From: Epinephelus fuscoguttatus
Taxonomy: Eukaryota; Chordata; Actinopteri; Perciformes; Serranidae
Direction: 5' to 3'
Assembly: GCF_011397635.1 (NCBI RefSeq)
Contig: NC_064773.1
Span: forward strand, 27,813,449 to 27,877,448
Length of the DNA stretch: 64,000 bases
Position 1 is the first letter of the stretch; every line of letters starts with the position of its first letter. The position numbers were made by a program, and so were the translations under genes. The notes under the pieces were generated by a model. The model did no database searches and was not told the origin of the DNA. It was given only the letters and a program-made list of their open reading frames with translations. Positions 1 to 10,789 of the stretch are shown piece after piece.

Positions 1-321
1 AAGAGGGGTAACTCTAGCCTGTTTCAGAGAGAGAGGTAACTTAAGCTCTCGGTCAGTTACCATAGTAACAGACTCTATGAACCTAACCTGGTCGGGACCA
101 GGTTTTTCTCAATGAACCTCGAGTTTCTCTCTGTCTCCGCCCTCTTTCAGAGCCACACACTCCATTTGATTTCCTTATTCATTCAGTCAGCAGGCGAGTT
201 TTGGCGTAGCGTAGTTCTGCCGTCTGTCATTTTAAAAAATCATTTAAAAAAATCAGAGTCAGTATATTAGAAGTCCATCAGGCACAGTAGGTGTCGACTT
301 TTTTCACTAACATGGCATGAC

Positions 322-685
322 CTTTTGATAACGATCCCGTGGATGAAGAAGCAGCATTACTGCGCAGAGAATTAAATATTCGTCGGGAGATGGTTATCAG
401 ACCACGCATAGATGTTTTAGCATTTCCAGACAATTATATTTTTGAGCTGTAGCCTACCGTTTCACATCACAGTCCATCATCTACATACACAACCTAATCC
501 GTCCTTACATTTGCAACATTACCAATCGTAGTCATGCTCTCACATCCCAGCAGATATTGTGTGTTGCGCTGCGTTTCTTTGCAAATGGAAGTTTTTTGTA
601 CAATGTCGGAGATGCTGAGCACTTGAGTAAGGCAGCTGTATGCAGGGCGGTCAGAAAAGTGTGCTCGTTTTACAGGCATCTGCCT
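322..685 (+). pseudogene. Harbinger (HARBI1-like) transposase, N-terminal fragment
   Basis: Conceptual reading gives DPVDEEAALLRRELNIR followed by DVLAFPDNYIFEL, the usual start of HARBI1-type transposases. After a stop at about 448 and a frame change, it continues with YICNITNRSHALTSQQILC and FFANGSFLYNVGDAEHLSKA, also conserved in the family. The DDE catalytic core that should follow is absent after about 685. The gene is broken by at least one stop or frameshift and a large deletion. Confidence 0.8.
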
Positions 686-997
686 TCTTTCTGTTGGCTG
701 AGTAGAAGTCTGTGTTAGTTTAAATAGGCTTAATTATTTAACAGAAAATGATATAGATGAAAAGACATTTATGTGTGTGAAAACAGCATTATGTTGGGGA
801 TAAAACAACTGCACAGTCAAACAGCCACTTAATATTTACTTTACAATGTAAAACATGATCAAAATGAGGTACCCCCATGAGATTATGCCGAGGTCTTACC
901 TGTTTGAACAATGTGTTTACATTTCATCCTAAACTGCTGCAAGTGCGCTTCTCCCCCGCGGGATTGCACCTAAATGAAATAAATTAATAGGCTACCA

Positions 998-1164
998 TTC
1001 AAGACCCGAGCAGCAATGTTCTCCCACGCTGTCTCCCTCTCTTTTGCAGCTGCAGCGGTGTTGCACTTCTTTTTGAAAACATGTGCAAACTCGCCGTATG
1101 AGCGCATTAAGATTTCTAATTCTAGTGGGGTGAAAAACGCAGCCCTCCTCTTCCCCGTTGCCAT
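998..1164 (-). pseudogene. Harbinger Myb/SANT-like DNA-binding protein, first exon
   Basis: Minus-strand reading starts MATGKRRAAFFTPLELEILM and continues with EFAHVFKKKCNTAAAAKE and AWENIAARVLN, the Myb/SANT-like (NAIF1-type) domain that accompanies Harbinger transposases and helps bring them to DNA. The reading reaches a plausible GT splice donor at about 997. I did not find a following exon, so this is a partial gene inside a defective element. Confidence 0.75.
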
Positions 1165-1377
1165 GGTGACTCGTCGAATCGGGGCTCCATTGATGCTGGC
1201 TTTTTATAGTTGTGGTGCACGCGCTTAACTCCAAGTGAAACTACTCCGAGTTGATTAAACTGATTCAAATCAGCTGTTCTGGAACTGGAAACTCAGAGTT
1301 TCCTATCTCAGAGTAGATCAACTCAGAGTTCAGTATTAGACTCAGAGTTTGTTAAACCCGCTTTGTGAAACGGACCC

Positions 1378-2241
1378 AAGAATATTAACCTATAACCTAA
1401 GTCAACAAAGCCCCCAGAAGTAAAAGAATGGGTCAACTTTATGATAAAAACTGCCTCTTATGAATCTATGTTGACTAGGATGACTAACTGTGCTCAAGGG
1501 CCAATCTGAGGTTGGGGGGTTGGAATTATTTTGTATAGTCTGGGGGCCTGGAAGTGTGATTTTTTTTTTGTTTTGTCTTGCCCTGCCAATTTTTTGTTTT
1601 TGTATTTATTCCTGTTTGTATATATTATTTTCACTGTCAATTTCAATGTGTTTATTTATTCAAATTTAATTATATTATTTTGATTGTTTTGGGGCGGATT
1701 GAGACTCGTGCTATACCCCCTCTTGTATGGATCTCTATTATCCTGTTTTTATTATTTTTGTCAGTCATGACTGAATGTCTCAAAGTTTAATTAGCTCTTG
1801 GTATTTTTCATAATTAGCTCTTATTTTATTTATTTTTTTATTTTTTGGACAGAGGTGTAGCACTACCTATACTACACAAAAATATTCATATATTCTCTAT
1901 GCTCTCAAATATTCCTTATAGCCTACTATCTGTGTGTGTAAACAGACTAAATCATCTGGAGGAACTATAGGTGTTCTGGTTCTCCTCAGCACACAGCTGT
2001 TAAGCAATGATGTGTGCCAAGCAGTTAAGCTTTTAAGCAGCTCTGCTTGGGTTAGTGCATTCACATGCCTCTGGTGAGCAAAGCTTATAAAAGACTGGCT
2101 GTGTCACCTGCTGAAATGAACATATTCTCATTTGGTCAGAGGAAACTGCATCCAGTATTTTGTCCCAGAGCTATAACCTGTCCTTAAGGTGGATCATTAT
2201 ACATAAGCTGATCCAAATATGTTGCACACAGCAAAAATTAC
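1378..2241. other. AT-rich region without recognised gene
   Basis: This is the sequence between the Harbinger end and the selenoprotein O exon, most of it probably selenoprotein O intron 1 on the minus strand. It contains T-rich runs (1560-1860) and no open frame with recognisable protein similarity. Confidence 0.5.
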
Positions 2242-2675
2242 CTGGAGTAAGGTGTCACTCCTGCGCCTTTCACCTGAATCTCCCATCGCCCATGGGTGCC
2301 GGACTCCACCTCCCCCAGGTACATCACCGCTCCATCCCCCAGCTGTCCCGCAAACAGTCCGAACTGGTGTCCGCTGTAACAGTGCGCAGCCGGCTGGGAG
2401 CCCGGCAGCAGCCTGGAGCCGCTCAGATACTCCGGCCCCACAGGATTACCCACCACTTCCTGCACAGTCAGGCCGAGCAGAGCCAGGGCAGACTGGGACT
2501 GGGCCACGAAGGTCGGGCGCACCAGGGGCTGCAGAGCCCGGATTCTGGAGAAACATGCCGCTTGGACCGTTCGGGACCCGGGCTCATCCGAGTCATCCAC
2601 CGGCAGCTTTTTCAACGCAGTGTTATTGAAAGATAAGCGCTCCAGTGCCGTGGATGCGCACTGAGAGGGCTCCAT
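2242..2675 (-). CDS. selenoo: Selenoprotein O (AMPylating pseudokinase), coding exon 1
   Basis: The reading opens [18 protein letters not shown] and contains [20 protein letters not shown] and [15 protein letters not shown], hallmarks of the SelO/YdiU family, which transfers AMP to protein hydroxyls. The exon gives 144 codons plus 2 nt and ends at TCCAG|GTAATT, a good donor, so residue 145 is split. The C-terminal selenocysteine codon and all later exons lie left of the window. The start is the first in-frame ATG after an in-frame TGA at 2694-2696. Mammalian SELENOO has a mitochondrial presequence before the equivalent methionine; none is encoded here contiguously. The exon is GC-rich compared with its surroundings, as expected for a first exon. 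Confidence 0.9.
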
Positions 2676-2819
2676 GGGAAGTGAAGTTAGGACTCAGTCA
2701 TAATCAGGGCTGTGAGGAGGCGTTAGTGGGTACTGTATGGCACGGAGTTATACGTCAGTGTTCAGGGGTTGTACCAACTTTGACCTCTTTAGTCAGTGTT
2801 GGTTCAAGGAACCATTTAG

Positions 2820-3385
2820 CATGTGTATTTATATTCTAATGCATAGTTACCTCCGTTATGTTTTCGCCGGCGTTGGTGGTTTATTTGTCTGTTTGTTTGT
2901 TTGTTTGTTTGTCTGCAAAATAACTCAAAAAGTTATGAACGGATTTTGATGAAATTTCCAGGAAAGGTTGATAATGGGACAAGGAACAGATGATACAATT
3001 TTGGAGGTGATCGGTTGAAGCAAAGTGGATAAAATAATAAATAAAGTCTATGGTCTGACAGCCTTAAGACGGTGAAAATAGCGCCATCTGATGGCCGGAA
3101 AGCACGTCTTGTTCTACTTGCTAAATATTGTAATTCTAAAGTTGAAATTAATGTTCTGTGTTGGAAAAAAAGAAAGTGAAAAATACAAAAAACACATTAT
3201 ATTCTATGTTGGTACAAAATAAAAACGAAAAAAAAATACACCACAGTGTCTCCATGGTGAAGGCATATATAACCTAATAATGATAGTGATGCAAATAACC
3301 TAATTGTGATGCAGGCTGCAAAATCTGATGCAGAGGGGGAGGGAATATCACTTACTTGGCGGAGGTCTGCATTCTCTAATTGCTT
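2820..3385. repeat. Dispersed fish repeat with (GTTT)n and GGCGGAGGTCTGC end
   Basis: The left side has TTACCTCCGTTATGTTTTCG followed by a GTTT microsatellite (about 2885-2915), then a stereotyped AT-rich body (AACGGATTTTGATGAAATTT). The right side ends near 3360-3385 with TTGGCGGAGGTCTGCATTCT. I recognise this pattern as a high-copy fish interspersed repeat but cannot assign its class; no coding frame is seen. Confidence 0.5.
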
Positions 3386-3430
3386 TTCTAGTTGTGTATG
3401 AATTGCATGTATAGACTATAACACTTTTGA

Positions 3431-3444
3431 CCACTAGATGGCAT
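3431..3444 (+). promoter_or_regulatory. CTCF-like motif
   Basis: CCACTAGATGGCAT closely matches the core CTCF consensus (CCAsyAGrkGGCrs). It lies about 750 bp upstream of the selenoprotein O start. This is a motif match only. Confidence 0.35.
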
Positions 3445-4109
3445 GTGTGTATAGTCTAGGAGGTAACATAAGTCACAGATGATTTGAATCAGGTGTTTTG
3501 CGGTCACAGCGGAAGTTGAAGTCATTTTGAGCTTATGTGTGGGAACTTGTGTAAAGTATAAAATGCAGAATTAATCTGGATCACTTCATGTTTCATGTTT
3601 GCATCAAGTCATCAAGGTCATCTACTTCTGTTTTTATTGTCATTCTGCAAAGAAATGGGAACATCACCCAAAAAGACTTCATTGTTTTGGACATTCACTC
3701 ATTCAACCGGACACATGTCAAGAACATAGTTTTCACCAGTGCAAGCGACTGAATTGAAAACTTTGTATTTTATTTATTAACAAATGTTCAGAGAAGTTTT
3801 TACATGTAGTTACCTGTGTAACTGAGTAGTCCTGCTTGGTGCAGTACCCCCACCTGGACTCAAGCTTCTTTGAGGCAGCTGTCTGACTGATGGACTTTGT
3901 ATATAAAAACAAGGCTGAAATTCCTTGCACTTTCCCATTATTAGTGAGGTTTTATTTCATTTGTTTGTTTATGTAGCCTATGACATGTAAACAAGTGAAC
4001 ACCCTTTGCAATAAACTCAATTGTGTTGTTTTTTCCCTCTTGCGTGTCATTTCTTTGTATTGTATGTACATTGTCAGTTTGATCTTTTTCATCATCTTAC
4101 TATCTTACT

Positions 4110-4520
4110 ATATCTTCTCACTATGTAATGACGAAAACTCTGTGGGTGTGTCTGTCTGTGTGTCTGTTTCTCGTTTTTCTCCTCACTGACTTGGTCAATC
4201 CATGTGAAATTTGGCACAGTGGTAGAGGGTCATGAGAGGATGCGAATGAAGAAATATTACATCAATTGGCCAAAGGGGGCGCTATAGCAACCAATTGAAG
4301 TTGCAAACTTTGAATGGGCATATATCATGCCCCGTATGTCATAGAGACATGAAACCTTGCACAGAGATGCCTCTCCTCATGAGGAACAAATTTGAACTCA
4401 TAACGTCCAGTTATATAGATTTTCTGCCATTTTGAATTTTTTGAAAAACCCTATTTATGGTATTTACAGAGATAACACTGGCAATCTGAACAGGTCAGTT
4501 GCAAAAAAAAAAAAGCACTT
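4110..4520. repeat. Dispersed repeat with GGGGGCGCTATAGCAAC core
   Basis: It begins near TGTAATGACGAAAACTCTGT, then GTGAAATTTGGCACAGTGG, CAAAGGGGGCGCTATAGCAA and a conserved tail through about 4500. The style (bare response phrases, no ORF) matches fish high-copy non-coding repeats. Class is unknown. Confidence 0.4.
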
Positions 4521-5087
4521 TTAATGCGCAAACTTATACGGGACGCATTTGCCCCCATATCTACCTCGCGGCTGCCAGCTGCATGCGCCTCCCTCAATAA
4601 TGAACCAATTTTAAAACAAGTTGTACCTATGAATCATACGCACACATACACATGGGGAAATAGGGCCCAGGTTGAAAAATACTGAAGTTATCCTTTAATG
4701 CAAGTCCTCCCGAGTCTGACCTGTCTGTCAGCGAGTCCTCCTCCACCTTTTTTTAGACTCCACCGTAGACAACGGCAGCATTTCCTACCATGTAGCGAGC
4801 CACAAGCTTCATGACTTCTTTCGGACTGATAGGTTTAAAGTTATCTCTGTTATTAGAACCAAAAGACAGTCATTGCTGTTTCGGAGCTGAAGGACCAATG
4901 TTCTAAAAGTAACGGAAGCATCTGATGGCTTGTTTGAAAATGTACTCAAGTATTTGATTACTCAAACAGCAAACTAACACGTTATACCAAACTCTGAGTA
5001 TGTATTATTCTATTTCATTGTAATTATATTTAAAGAATATTTTTCTTGTTTTATTTAAATTGTTGCTTAATAAATACAAATGTATTC

Positions 5088-6405
5088 TAGGCTTGTCACG
5101 ATACCAGAATTTCAGTAGTCGATACCAATACCAGTGAATTTCCACAATTCTCGATACTCATTCGATACCACCATAAAAGTCAAAAAAACAAAATTCATGT
5201 ATTCTAAATTCACTACTTTATTAAAACTGTTTCAAACTTTAACTCATTTAACTTTAACTCACTCGTCATGGCTGTGATTGTCGTCGCCTTGTGCCTATAC
5301 CGAATCACAGCCTTGACGATATACAATACAACATCACTCCCTCTCATGTGTGCTTAAGCGTTGCATGGTATACTGGTACCAACAGTAGACCGCGGTACTA
5401 AAACACCACGGTACAAATGATACCATAATGTTGGAATACCGTAGTACTACGGTACCTCACAGTATCACTACTGTGGGATAAGTTCAAAGTCCAATCACAA
5501 GAGGGTGAGTGTCCATGCGCCGTCCAATAACGCTGCGCGCTGGCCACCTGGCGCTCAATATGCTGCTTCAGTGGTTTGTTTTCCAGTGACATGTCAGGTA
5601 TTAGCTGAGCTATTGAGTATCTTTGAGCAATGAAAGTTAGTATTTATTTATTTTTACTTGTAGGCTACATTTGTTAATATAAGCTATGCTACAGTGATTT
5701 GTTTTCCACAGAGCTCTAAGGTGCGAGCATTTTACTCGCACTTGCAACTAAAAATAGTTTTGTGCGAGCAAAAGAAATCATTCAGGAGCATGCTGTGCGA
5801 GTACAGATTTCAACCAGCAGCAGAAATGAAAGGCGAATCCTGCCGGTTGTGGGTTGAACGGGGGTCACAATATGGCGGCCATAGTGCTCCGCGGTGCAAG
5901 ATAACAGCTGGCGACTGAGAAGTCCGGCTCCAGGTCCAGTAATTTCCTCTTTGTTGGTGTCATGACTGCCCAGAAATACCTGAACAGCCGAGCCACGGCG
6001 GCACACAGGTATGTGATGTGTCAGAGGACAAACGAGTTGTTCACATTTCTCTCTTTGTGGCAGGTAACGGTCCACAAACCTCACCGTACTGAAGAGCCTG
6101 TTCTTAACTTATCAGAGGAGGAGGGTGGCTGGTAGATTTTTATTTTATTTATTTATTTATTTTATGTTGATCCCCCCATGTTAATCACTTATTGATGCTG
6201 TTTTTGAAGTATGAATAAGTCAATAAGTAATTTATTCCATTGAAATATCATTGATGTATTATAGAAAAGTGATTCATCTTTTTATAAATGACAAAAGGCA
6301 CATTTGCCTAATTTTTGCTGTGGTATCATGATACTACTCAGAACCGTGATACTTTCACTGGTATCGTACCATGAGTCCCAATTTTGGTACCATGACAGCA
6401 CTAAT
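5088..6405. mobile_element. hAT-like DNA transposon remnant
   Basis: The left end TAGGCTTGTCACGATACCAG and the right end, read on minus as TAGTGCTGTCATGGTACCAA, are imperfect terminal inverted repeats of the kind found in fish hAT elements. Subterminal GATACC/GGTATC repeats are dense at 5100-5170, 5370-5470 and 6310-6400. No transposase domain was found inside, and I could not confirm an 8-bp target-site duplication. Confidence 0.5.
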
Positions 6406-6549
6406 ATACAGGATCACAGAAAGACACTGAGAAGTAATTCATCATTCAGTCCCCTTCCTACGCACCTGTTTGGAAATAGATGTGGGAAATATTCCTTTGC
6501 TCTGAGCATCTTAAGTCTACCAGAGAGGAAAAGTTAATATTGACAATAT

Positions 6550-6745
6550 GGCGGCACGGTGGTGCAGTGGCTAGCATTGTCGCCTCACAGCAAGAGGGCT
6601 CCTGGTTTGAGCCCAGGGTGGGGGGTTCGAACCAGGTGTGGGGGATTCAAACCTAGGGTGGGAGAGCCCTCCTGTGTGGAGTTAGTTAGCTTCAACCACT
6701 TCGCTGTCCTGAAACAGTTAGCTAATAAACAGCAACAATCTTGTT
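6550..6745 (+). repeat. tRNA-headed SINE-like repeat, 5' part
   Basis: GGCGGCACGGTGGTGCAGTG, then GTCGCCTCACAGCAAGAGGG and GGTTCGAACCAGG. The two motifs resemble pol III box A and box B. A second and longer copy is at 32371-32670. Here the element has lost the downstream part (CATGTTCTCCCC and beyond) and contains an internal repetition of the GGGGGTTCGAACC / GGGGGATTCAAACC segment. Confidence 0.65.
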
Positions 6746-6784
6746 TTTATGTTTTTTTTTTAAATAATGGAATGTTGTGTCCAA

Positions 6785-6805
6785 ATGCTGAAATTATGAT
6801 AAAAC

Positions 6806-6835
<30 letters not shown>
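6785..6835. repeat. (AACAA)n microsatellite
   Basis: Tandem ACAAA units at the end of the SINE-like copy. Confidence 0.8.
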
Positions 6836-6836
<1 letters not shown>

Positions 6837-6984
6837 CCACAACACCCCACCATGGTAAGTGTCAACAGTCTAGATTAGTCAATTTTGTTTCTGACACCAC
6901 TTTTAAAATTCCAACAAGTTCTGTAACAATTCTTCATCCTAGATAAATATGTGTTTATTGTAAACATATGTTGTTATTGTTGTA

Positions 6985-7430
6985 GCAACAAGATTATCAT
7001 CACCACATAGGCAGGTTATCCAGTGAACTGGTAATTATTTTACCTTTTATGCCCATATTGTAGATGAAAGACTCAGAAGAGGAGGAGGCAGTGGTTAAAG
7101 AGAAGTGAAACTTTTCTTGGTGGGATGTTATCACGTTCATTTCTGTCAAGACAAATCCAGCTGTTAATGACTTGATGTTATATGTTATACTGTGTATGAA
7201 GCTGAGTTCTGTCAGCTGCACATTCAATCAGATGAGTCAAATCCAATGTGCAAAATTAATAAAAAGAAGAAAATCATAGAATATAAAAAAGGGAATGACA
7301 ACATGCAAGCATGCAATATGGTTTATGGTTTTATCACAGTCTCTTGTCTTTCAAAGGTCTTCCTACTGCTTAACATGGGCATCAGTATGACAGATATTTG
7401 CAGATGCAGTTTAAGGTTCCTCTTGTGGTT
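6985..7430 (+). pseudogene. Decayed copy of TIN2/zinc-finger gene, exons 4-5 block
   Basis: Aligned by eye to 40705-41170. The intron end TTATGCCCATATTG(C/T)AG is shared. The exon 4 remnant starts at 7064 with GAAAGACTCAGAAGAGGAGG, loses about 45 bp and reaches TTTTCTTG|GTG. Intron 4 is still recognisable (CAAATCCAGCTGT, GTCAGCTGCACA). Exon 5 follows at about 7353 (CAAAGGTCTTCCTACTG, then ATGGGCATCAGTATGA). Because introns are retained, this came from a DNA duplication, not a processed transcript. Frames are broken and the LINE at 7500 follows directly. Confidence 0.8.
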
Positions 7431-7499
7431 CTCTATTTTCAACCAAGCGGTAACAGTACCTCACCATTTAAGCTGTTTTTTGTTTTTTTTGTTTTTTTT

Positions 7500-7805
7500 A
7501 GATTTTCTGATGATGTCACTAAGTGGACCACCCATGCCAGGAATCTTGGTGTAATTTCTGACTGTGTTCTCAACAAAAAAAGTAACACTGTGGTGAAGGG
7601 CTGGTATTTCCAATTAAGAAACATTGCAAAACTCAAGTCCATCCCCTCTCACAACGACATGAAAACTGTAACCACTGCATTTATCTCCTCAAGGCTTGAC
7701 TGTTGCAACTCTCTGTACATGGGTGTTGGCCAGTCATCTTTGTCTCGCCCACAGCTTACTGGTGCCAGAAAAAGAGACAGCATAACACCAGTGCTAGTAT
7801 ACCTA
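7500..7805 (+). mobile_element. LINE (L2-type) reverse transcriptase fragment
   Basis: The reading contains ARNLGVISDCVLNKK, FQLRNIAKLKSIPSHNDMKT and FISSRLDCCNSLYMGV, the segment C-terminal to the RT active site in fish L2 LINEs (compare the intact copy at 60190-60936). It is truncated on both sides and flanked by pieces of the duplicated gene. Confidence 0.75.
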
Positions 7806-7829
7806 CAGAAAAAAATCTTCTTTTATAGC

Positions 7830-8170
7830 AGGAAACGCGTCATGTATTGCGAAATTGGTCGGTCAGCCAATCAGGGACTGGAGCTGGTCCTTATGAGGGG
7901 TTGGGCAGGAGATAGCTGAGTCATGAGCACAATGGCAGACGGACAAAGTTTGGAGACAAGTGAAAAATGGCCTGGCAAAAGAAAACGAGTTCCTCTGTCT
8001 GAGAAGGCAAAGAAGAGCAAAAAGGAGAGTGATAAAAGAAGAGGGAAAAACAAGAGTCAGGCGTTCAAGAGATGGAGGGAGCTCTGTGACCAAAGAGGCT
8101 TCAAAACCGATGTCCAGCTAGCTTTCTTTCTAATGGATCAGAAAGAAACACAGCTAAATGTTAGCTAGAC
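7830..8170 (+). mobile_element. Small transposon-like segment with basic 81-codon ORF
   Basis: The ORF at 7923-8168 opens MSTMADGQSLETSEKWPGK, is very rich in Lys/Arg, and ends with FKRWRELCDQRGFKTDVQLA. That last motif recurs in transposon-associated proteins of fish in my recollection, but I cannot name the family. The upstream segment (GAAATTGGTCGGTCAGCCAA) looks like a short-element promoter region. Confidence 0.35.
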
Positions 8171-8396
8171 GAGAGAGGACTGTACTGTACTGGCTGCTAG
8201 TTAATTCCTAGCTGGCTAGCATCGCAAATCGCTGCAACCAGGGACCGGGTAGCGAGTATTGGTTGGCTGACATCCTCGTTGCCATTCTATGGCAGCCTTC
8301 GGACAGTGATACCCCCTTCCCTTCCTTCTGTTCTTGTTTCCCATTCAATTTGAGCTCCAACCGGCCACATTGTTAATTCTAGAATCGGGACTGTTT

Positions 8397-8515
8397 ACAT
8401 GTGCATATTGGTATAATTCCACGTGTCTACTGTTGTTTGTACTGGTACTGTACATATTGGTATAATTTACTGTGAGTTGTTTGTACTGGTACTGTGCATT
8501 CTGGTATAATTATTT
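8397..8515. repeat. Short imperfect tandem repeat
   Basis: The phrase ACTGGTACTGTACATATTGG / TATAATT recurs three times with drift (8400, 8445, 8490). No gene is seen. Confidence 0.5.
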
Positions 8516-8769
8516 GCATTACTATTTGTTTTTGCTTCTGATACATCTGAAAATTGTTGCTTGGTCTCTTTAGTCATTTATTTAGTAGAGTGTCCACACA
8601 CCTTCTCATTCTACATATACATAGAGGTATACCTGTGGCTTTACAGCCTACATTTTATTTAATTTAGAGAGTCTAATAGAGTCATATTGTTGATTATCTC
8701 TGATCCCCACGGTCAATTTGGTCATTGCAACAGTGCGATGCAGCACCACTGACGCTAGGTGGCGCCAAG

Positions 8770-9838
8770 CTTAAAAAGCTTAAAAATGTTTCTGAGATGG
8801 CTATAACTGCGTTAGATATTCTTTTATACTTTGGAAGTTTGTATAAAGACTTCTGCTGTTAAAATGAATGATAGATATCCCATGTTCAACAGTAATATTT
8901 TTGTTAAACTGCTTCTCTGTATAATAACAGTAAGTGGTATTAATGTTCTTAAAAAGATTATGTTCTGGATCTATAACCTGTTCATATTCTGTTAAGTTTT
9001 GGTCCAAGTTAAGACATCCAATGTACCGAAAATCATTTATGTTATCGGACATGTTTGTGATAAGGGTGAGAACAAAACATAAAGAAAGAAATGAAAATAC
9101 AAAAATAACATACAAGAAATAAAACTACTTGTTCACTATGTGTTCAGAGTCATGAACATGGCTCCTGGACTTGATCTAATGGTTGCACAAATTATCAAGC
9201 TGCTCAGTGCTCCTAATACACATTACTTTGGCCTGTTCTGGATTCCCGTTCAATTTGACAAACATTTTGCAATTTGCAGTCCATGTGGACTGGATTTTTC
9301 CCTTCTTTCTCAGGAACTTTGCTTGTTTTACTATATCAGCATTTGCTTTGGTGAGATGCTCATTAATATAGACATTTGTGCCCTTTAACTTACTGCCCTG
9401 CTTGAGAAGATCAATTTTGTTCTTTCTGTTGGCAAAGCGGACTATGACAACATGTTTGACTTTCTGGTTCTTTGTTGGTATAGTGTGACATGCTTCAATG
9501 TCATTACCTGTGCCTCCGTTGAGTCATCATGTTCATCACTGTCCTGTTGTTGTACTCCTTTCAGGGCCTTGGCATAAGATTGTGGCCTGATCGTCATACC
9601 GGTTACAATGACATCATTCATTCTCGAGTACTGTGGTTCTTCAAGAACTTAATCTTGTTCGTTTGCTCCTCGTTCTGTTTCTTGAGTTCTTTAATTTCAT
9701 TCATCAGATTTATTATTACGTTATTACGTTGCTGGTTGGCTATTTTTGCCATTTCATCAGACATCATGTTCACTGCATTTTTTAAGTCTTCAGTGTCTTT
9801 CTTAATTTCTTTAGTGGCCATCTCGCCACCAAAAAGTT
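8770..9838 (-). mobile_element. LINE fragment with ORF1 and start of ORF2
   Basis: Minus strand. ORF1 runs from about 9838 to 9178, with a coiled-coil stretch (EIKELKKQNEEQTNKIKFLK) and then an RRM-like part (VKHVVIVRFANRKNKIDLLK, GTNVYINEHLTKANADI, LRKKGKIQSTWTANCK), ending in a stop near 9178. ORF2 begins at about 9115 and shows the endonuclease entry motif ISIIHFNSRSLYTNFQSIKE. The copy stops near 8770, so the rest of the endonuclease and all the RT are missing. ORF1 is interrupted by frame changes between about 9600 and 9500. Confidence 0.75.
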
Positions 9839-9842
9839 TAAG

Positions 9843-10169
9843 TTTATTCACTTTATTAATCCCCCTGAGGGGAAATTCAATGTTTTCACTCTTGCTTGTC
9901 AATTACACACAGGTCTGAAAGACACACAGGACCTATATATGCACAAAGTGGAAAGATCTCAGAGTGAGGGGGCTGCCCTTGGTCAGGTGCCCCGAGCGGT
10001 TAGGGAGTTCGGTGCCTTGCTCAAGGGCACCTCGGCAGTGCCCAGGAGGTGAACTGGCCCCTCTCCAGCCACCAGTCCACGCTTCATATTTTGGTCCGGA
10101 CGGGGACTCAAACAGACGACCCTCCAGTTCCCAACCCAAGTCCCTATGGACTGAGCTACTGCCGCCCCA
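9843..10169 (-). repeat. tRNA-derived SINE, minus orientation
   Basis: On minus it starts GGGGCGGCAGTAGCTCAGTC (tRNA-like box A), with a GTTTGAGTCCCCGTCC-type box B, then GGTGAACTGGCACTG-like body phrases, and ends with CCTCAGGGGGATTAATAAAG. Sister copies: 13357-13708 (plus) and 24200-24550 (minus). It abuts the LINE ORF1 at its left end. Confidence 0.75.
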
Positions 10170-10229
10170 CAGTTTCACAAGCCACACTGCTACTGCCAGC
10201 TAGGTCGCTGACTGTTTTACCTGCTGCAG

Positions 10230-10493
10230 GGTAGCTGCTCCTTGGCCTGGTGGTGGCTGCTACAGGGCCCAGTGGTAGCTGCTGCTGGGCCTGATGGTAG
10301 CTGCTCCTTGGCCTGATGGTGGCTGCTACAGGGTCCTATGGTAGCTGCTGCTGGGCCTGGATGTAGCTGCTCCTCAGCCTGGTGGTGGCTGCTACAGGGT
10401 CCTATGGTAGCTGCTCCTCGGCCTGGTGGTGGCTGCTACAGGGCCCGGTGGTAGCTGCTGCTGGGCCTGGATGTAGCTAATCCTGGGTAACCA
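10230..10493. repeat. 22-bp minisatellite with 66-bp higher-order unit
   Basis: About eleven 22-bp units such as GGTAGCTGCTGCTGGGCCTG(AT). Three subtypes can be told apart by their centres (GCTGGGCCTG, CCTTGGCCTG, ACAGGGTCCT), and they often follow one another in a fixed order, giving a 66-bp higher-order period. The last unit decays into GTAGCTAATCCTGGGTAACC. Confidence 0.85.
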
Positions 10494-10789
10494 GTAGTAG
10501 CTGGTAGCTGGCTACTGGAGCCTTTGCCTGGCCTGGGTGCTCCCAGATCCTGGAGTCCAGTTTCTTTCCCAATAAATTTGTTTGTAGTTGCAAATTCCAC
10601 TCTTGTGTAGCGTAAGGCCACACTAACCACAAGTGATGTGACTTTGATGGAAGAAATACATAGGATTCTTTAGATTTCAGTCAGATTGTAGAGATATCAG
10701 TCAGCTGCTGCTCAGTGCTGCTGCTCCAAGTGTCAAAAACTGCAGTTCTTTGAACAACCACTAGAGGCTGGCACCTCTGTAGTTCATTC

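Larger units (their letters stand above)
1..1377. mobile_element. PIF/Harbinger DNA transposon, internally deleted, left end cut by window
   Basis: The right end (about 1270-1377) is a terminal sequence ending CTTTGTGAAACGGACCC, typical of fish Harbinger elements, with repeated ACTCAGAGTT motifs inside it. The interior holds the two genes a Harbinger element needs, facing each other: a piece of DDE transposase on plus (322-685) and a Myb/SANT DNA-binding protein on minus (998-1164). The catalytic part of the transposase is missing, so this copy cannot be autonomous. The matching left terminus should lie a few hundred bases or less left of position 1. Confidence 0.8.

Noticed and set aside
2160-2636. 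Plus-strand open frames of 158 and 136 codons over the selenoprotein O exon
   Set aside because: They are antisense shadows of a GC-rich conserved exon.
5694-6084. Possible captured gene fragment (open frames on both strands, GT/AG-like sites)
   Set aside because: No recognisable protein similarity and no consistent exon; treated as interior of the hAT-like remnant.
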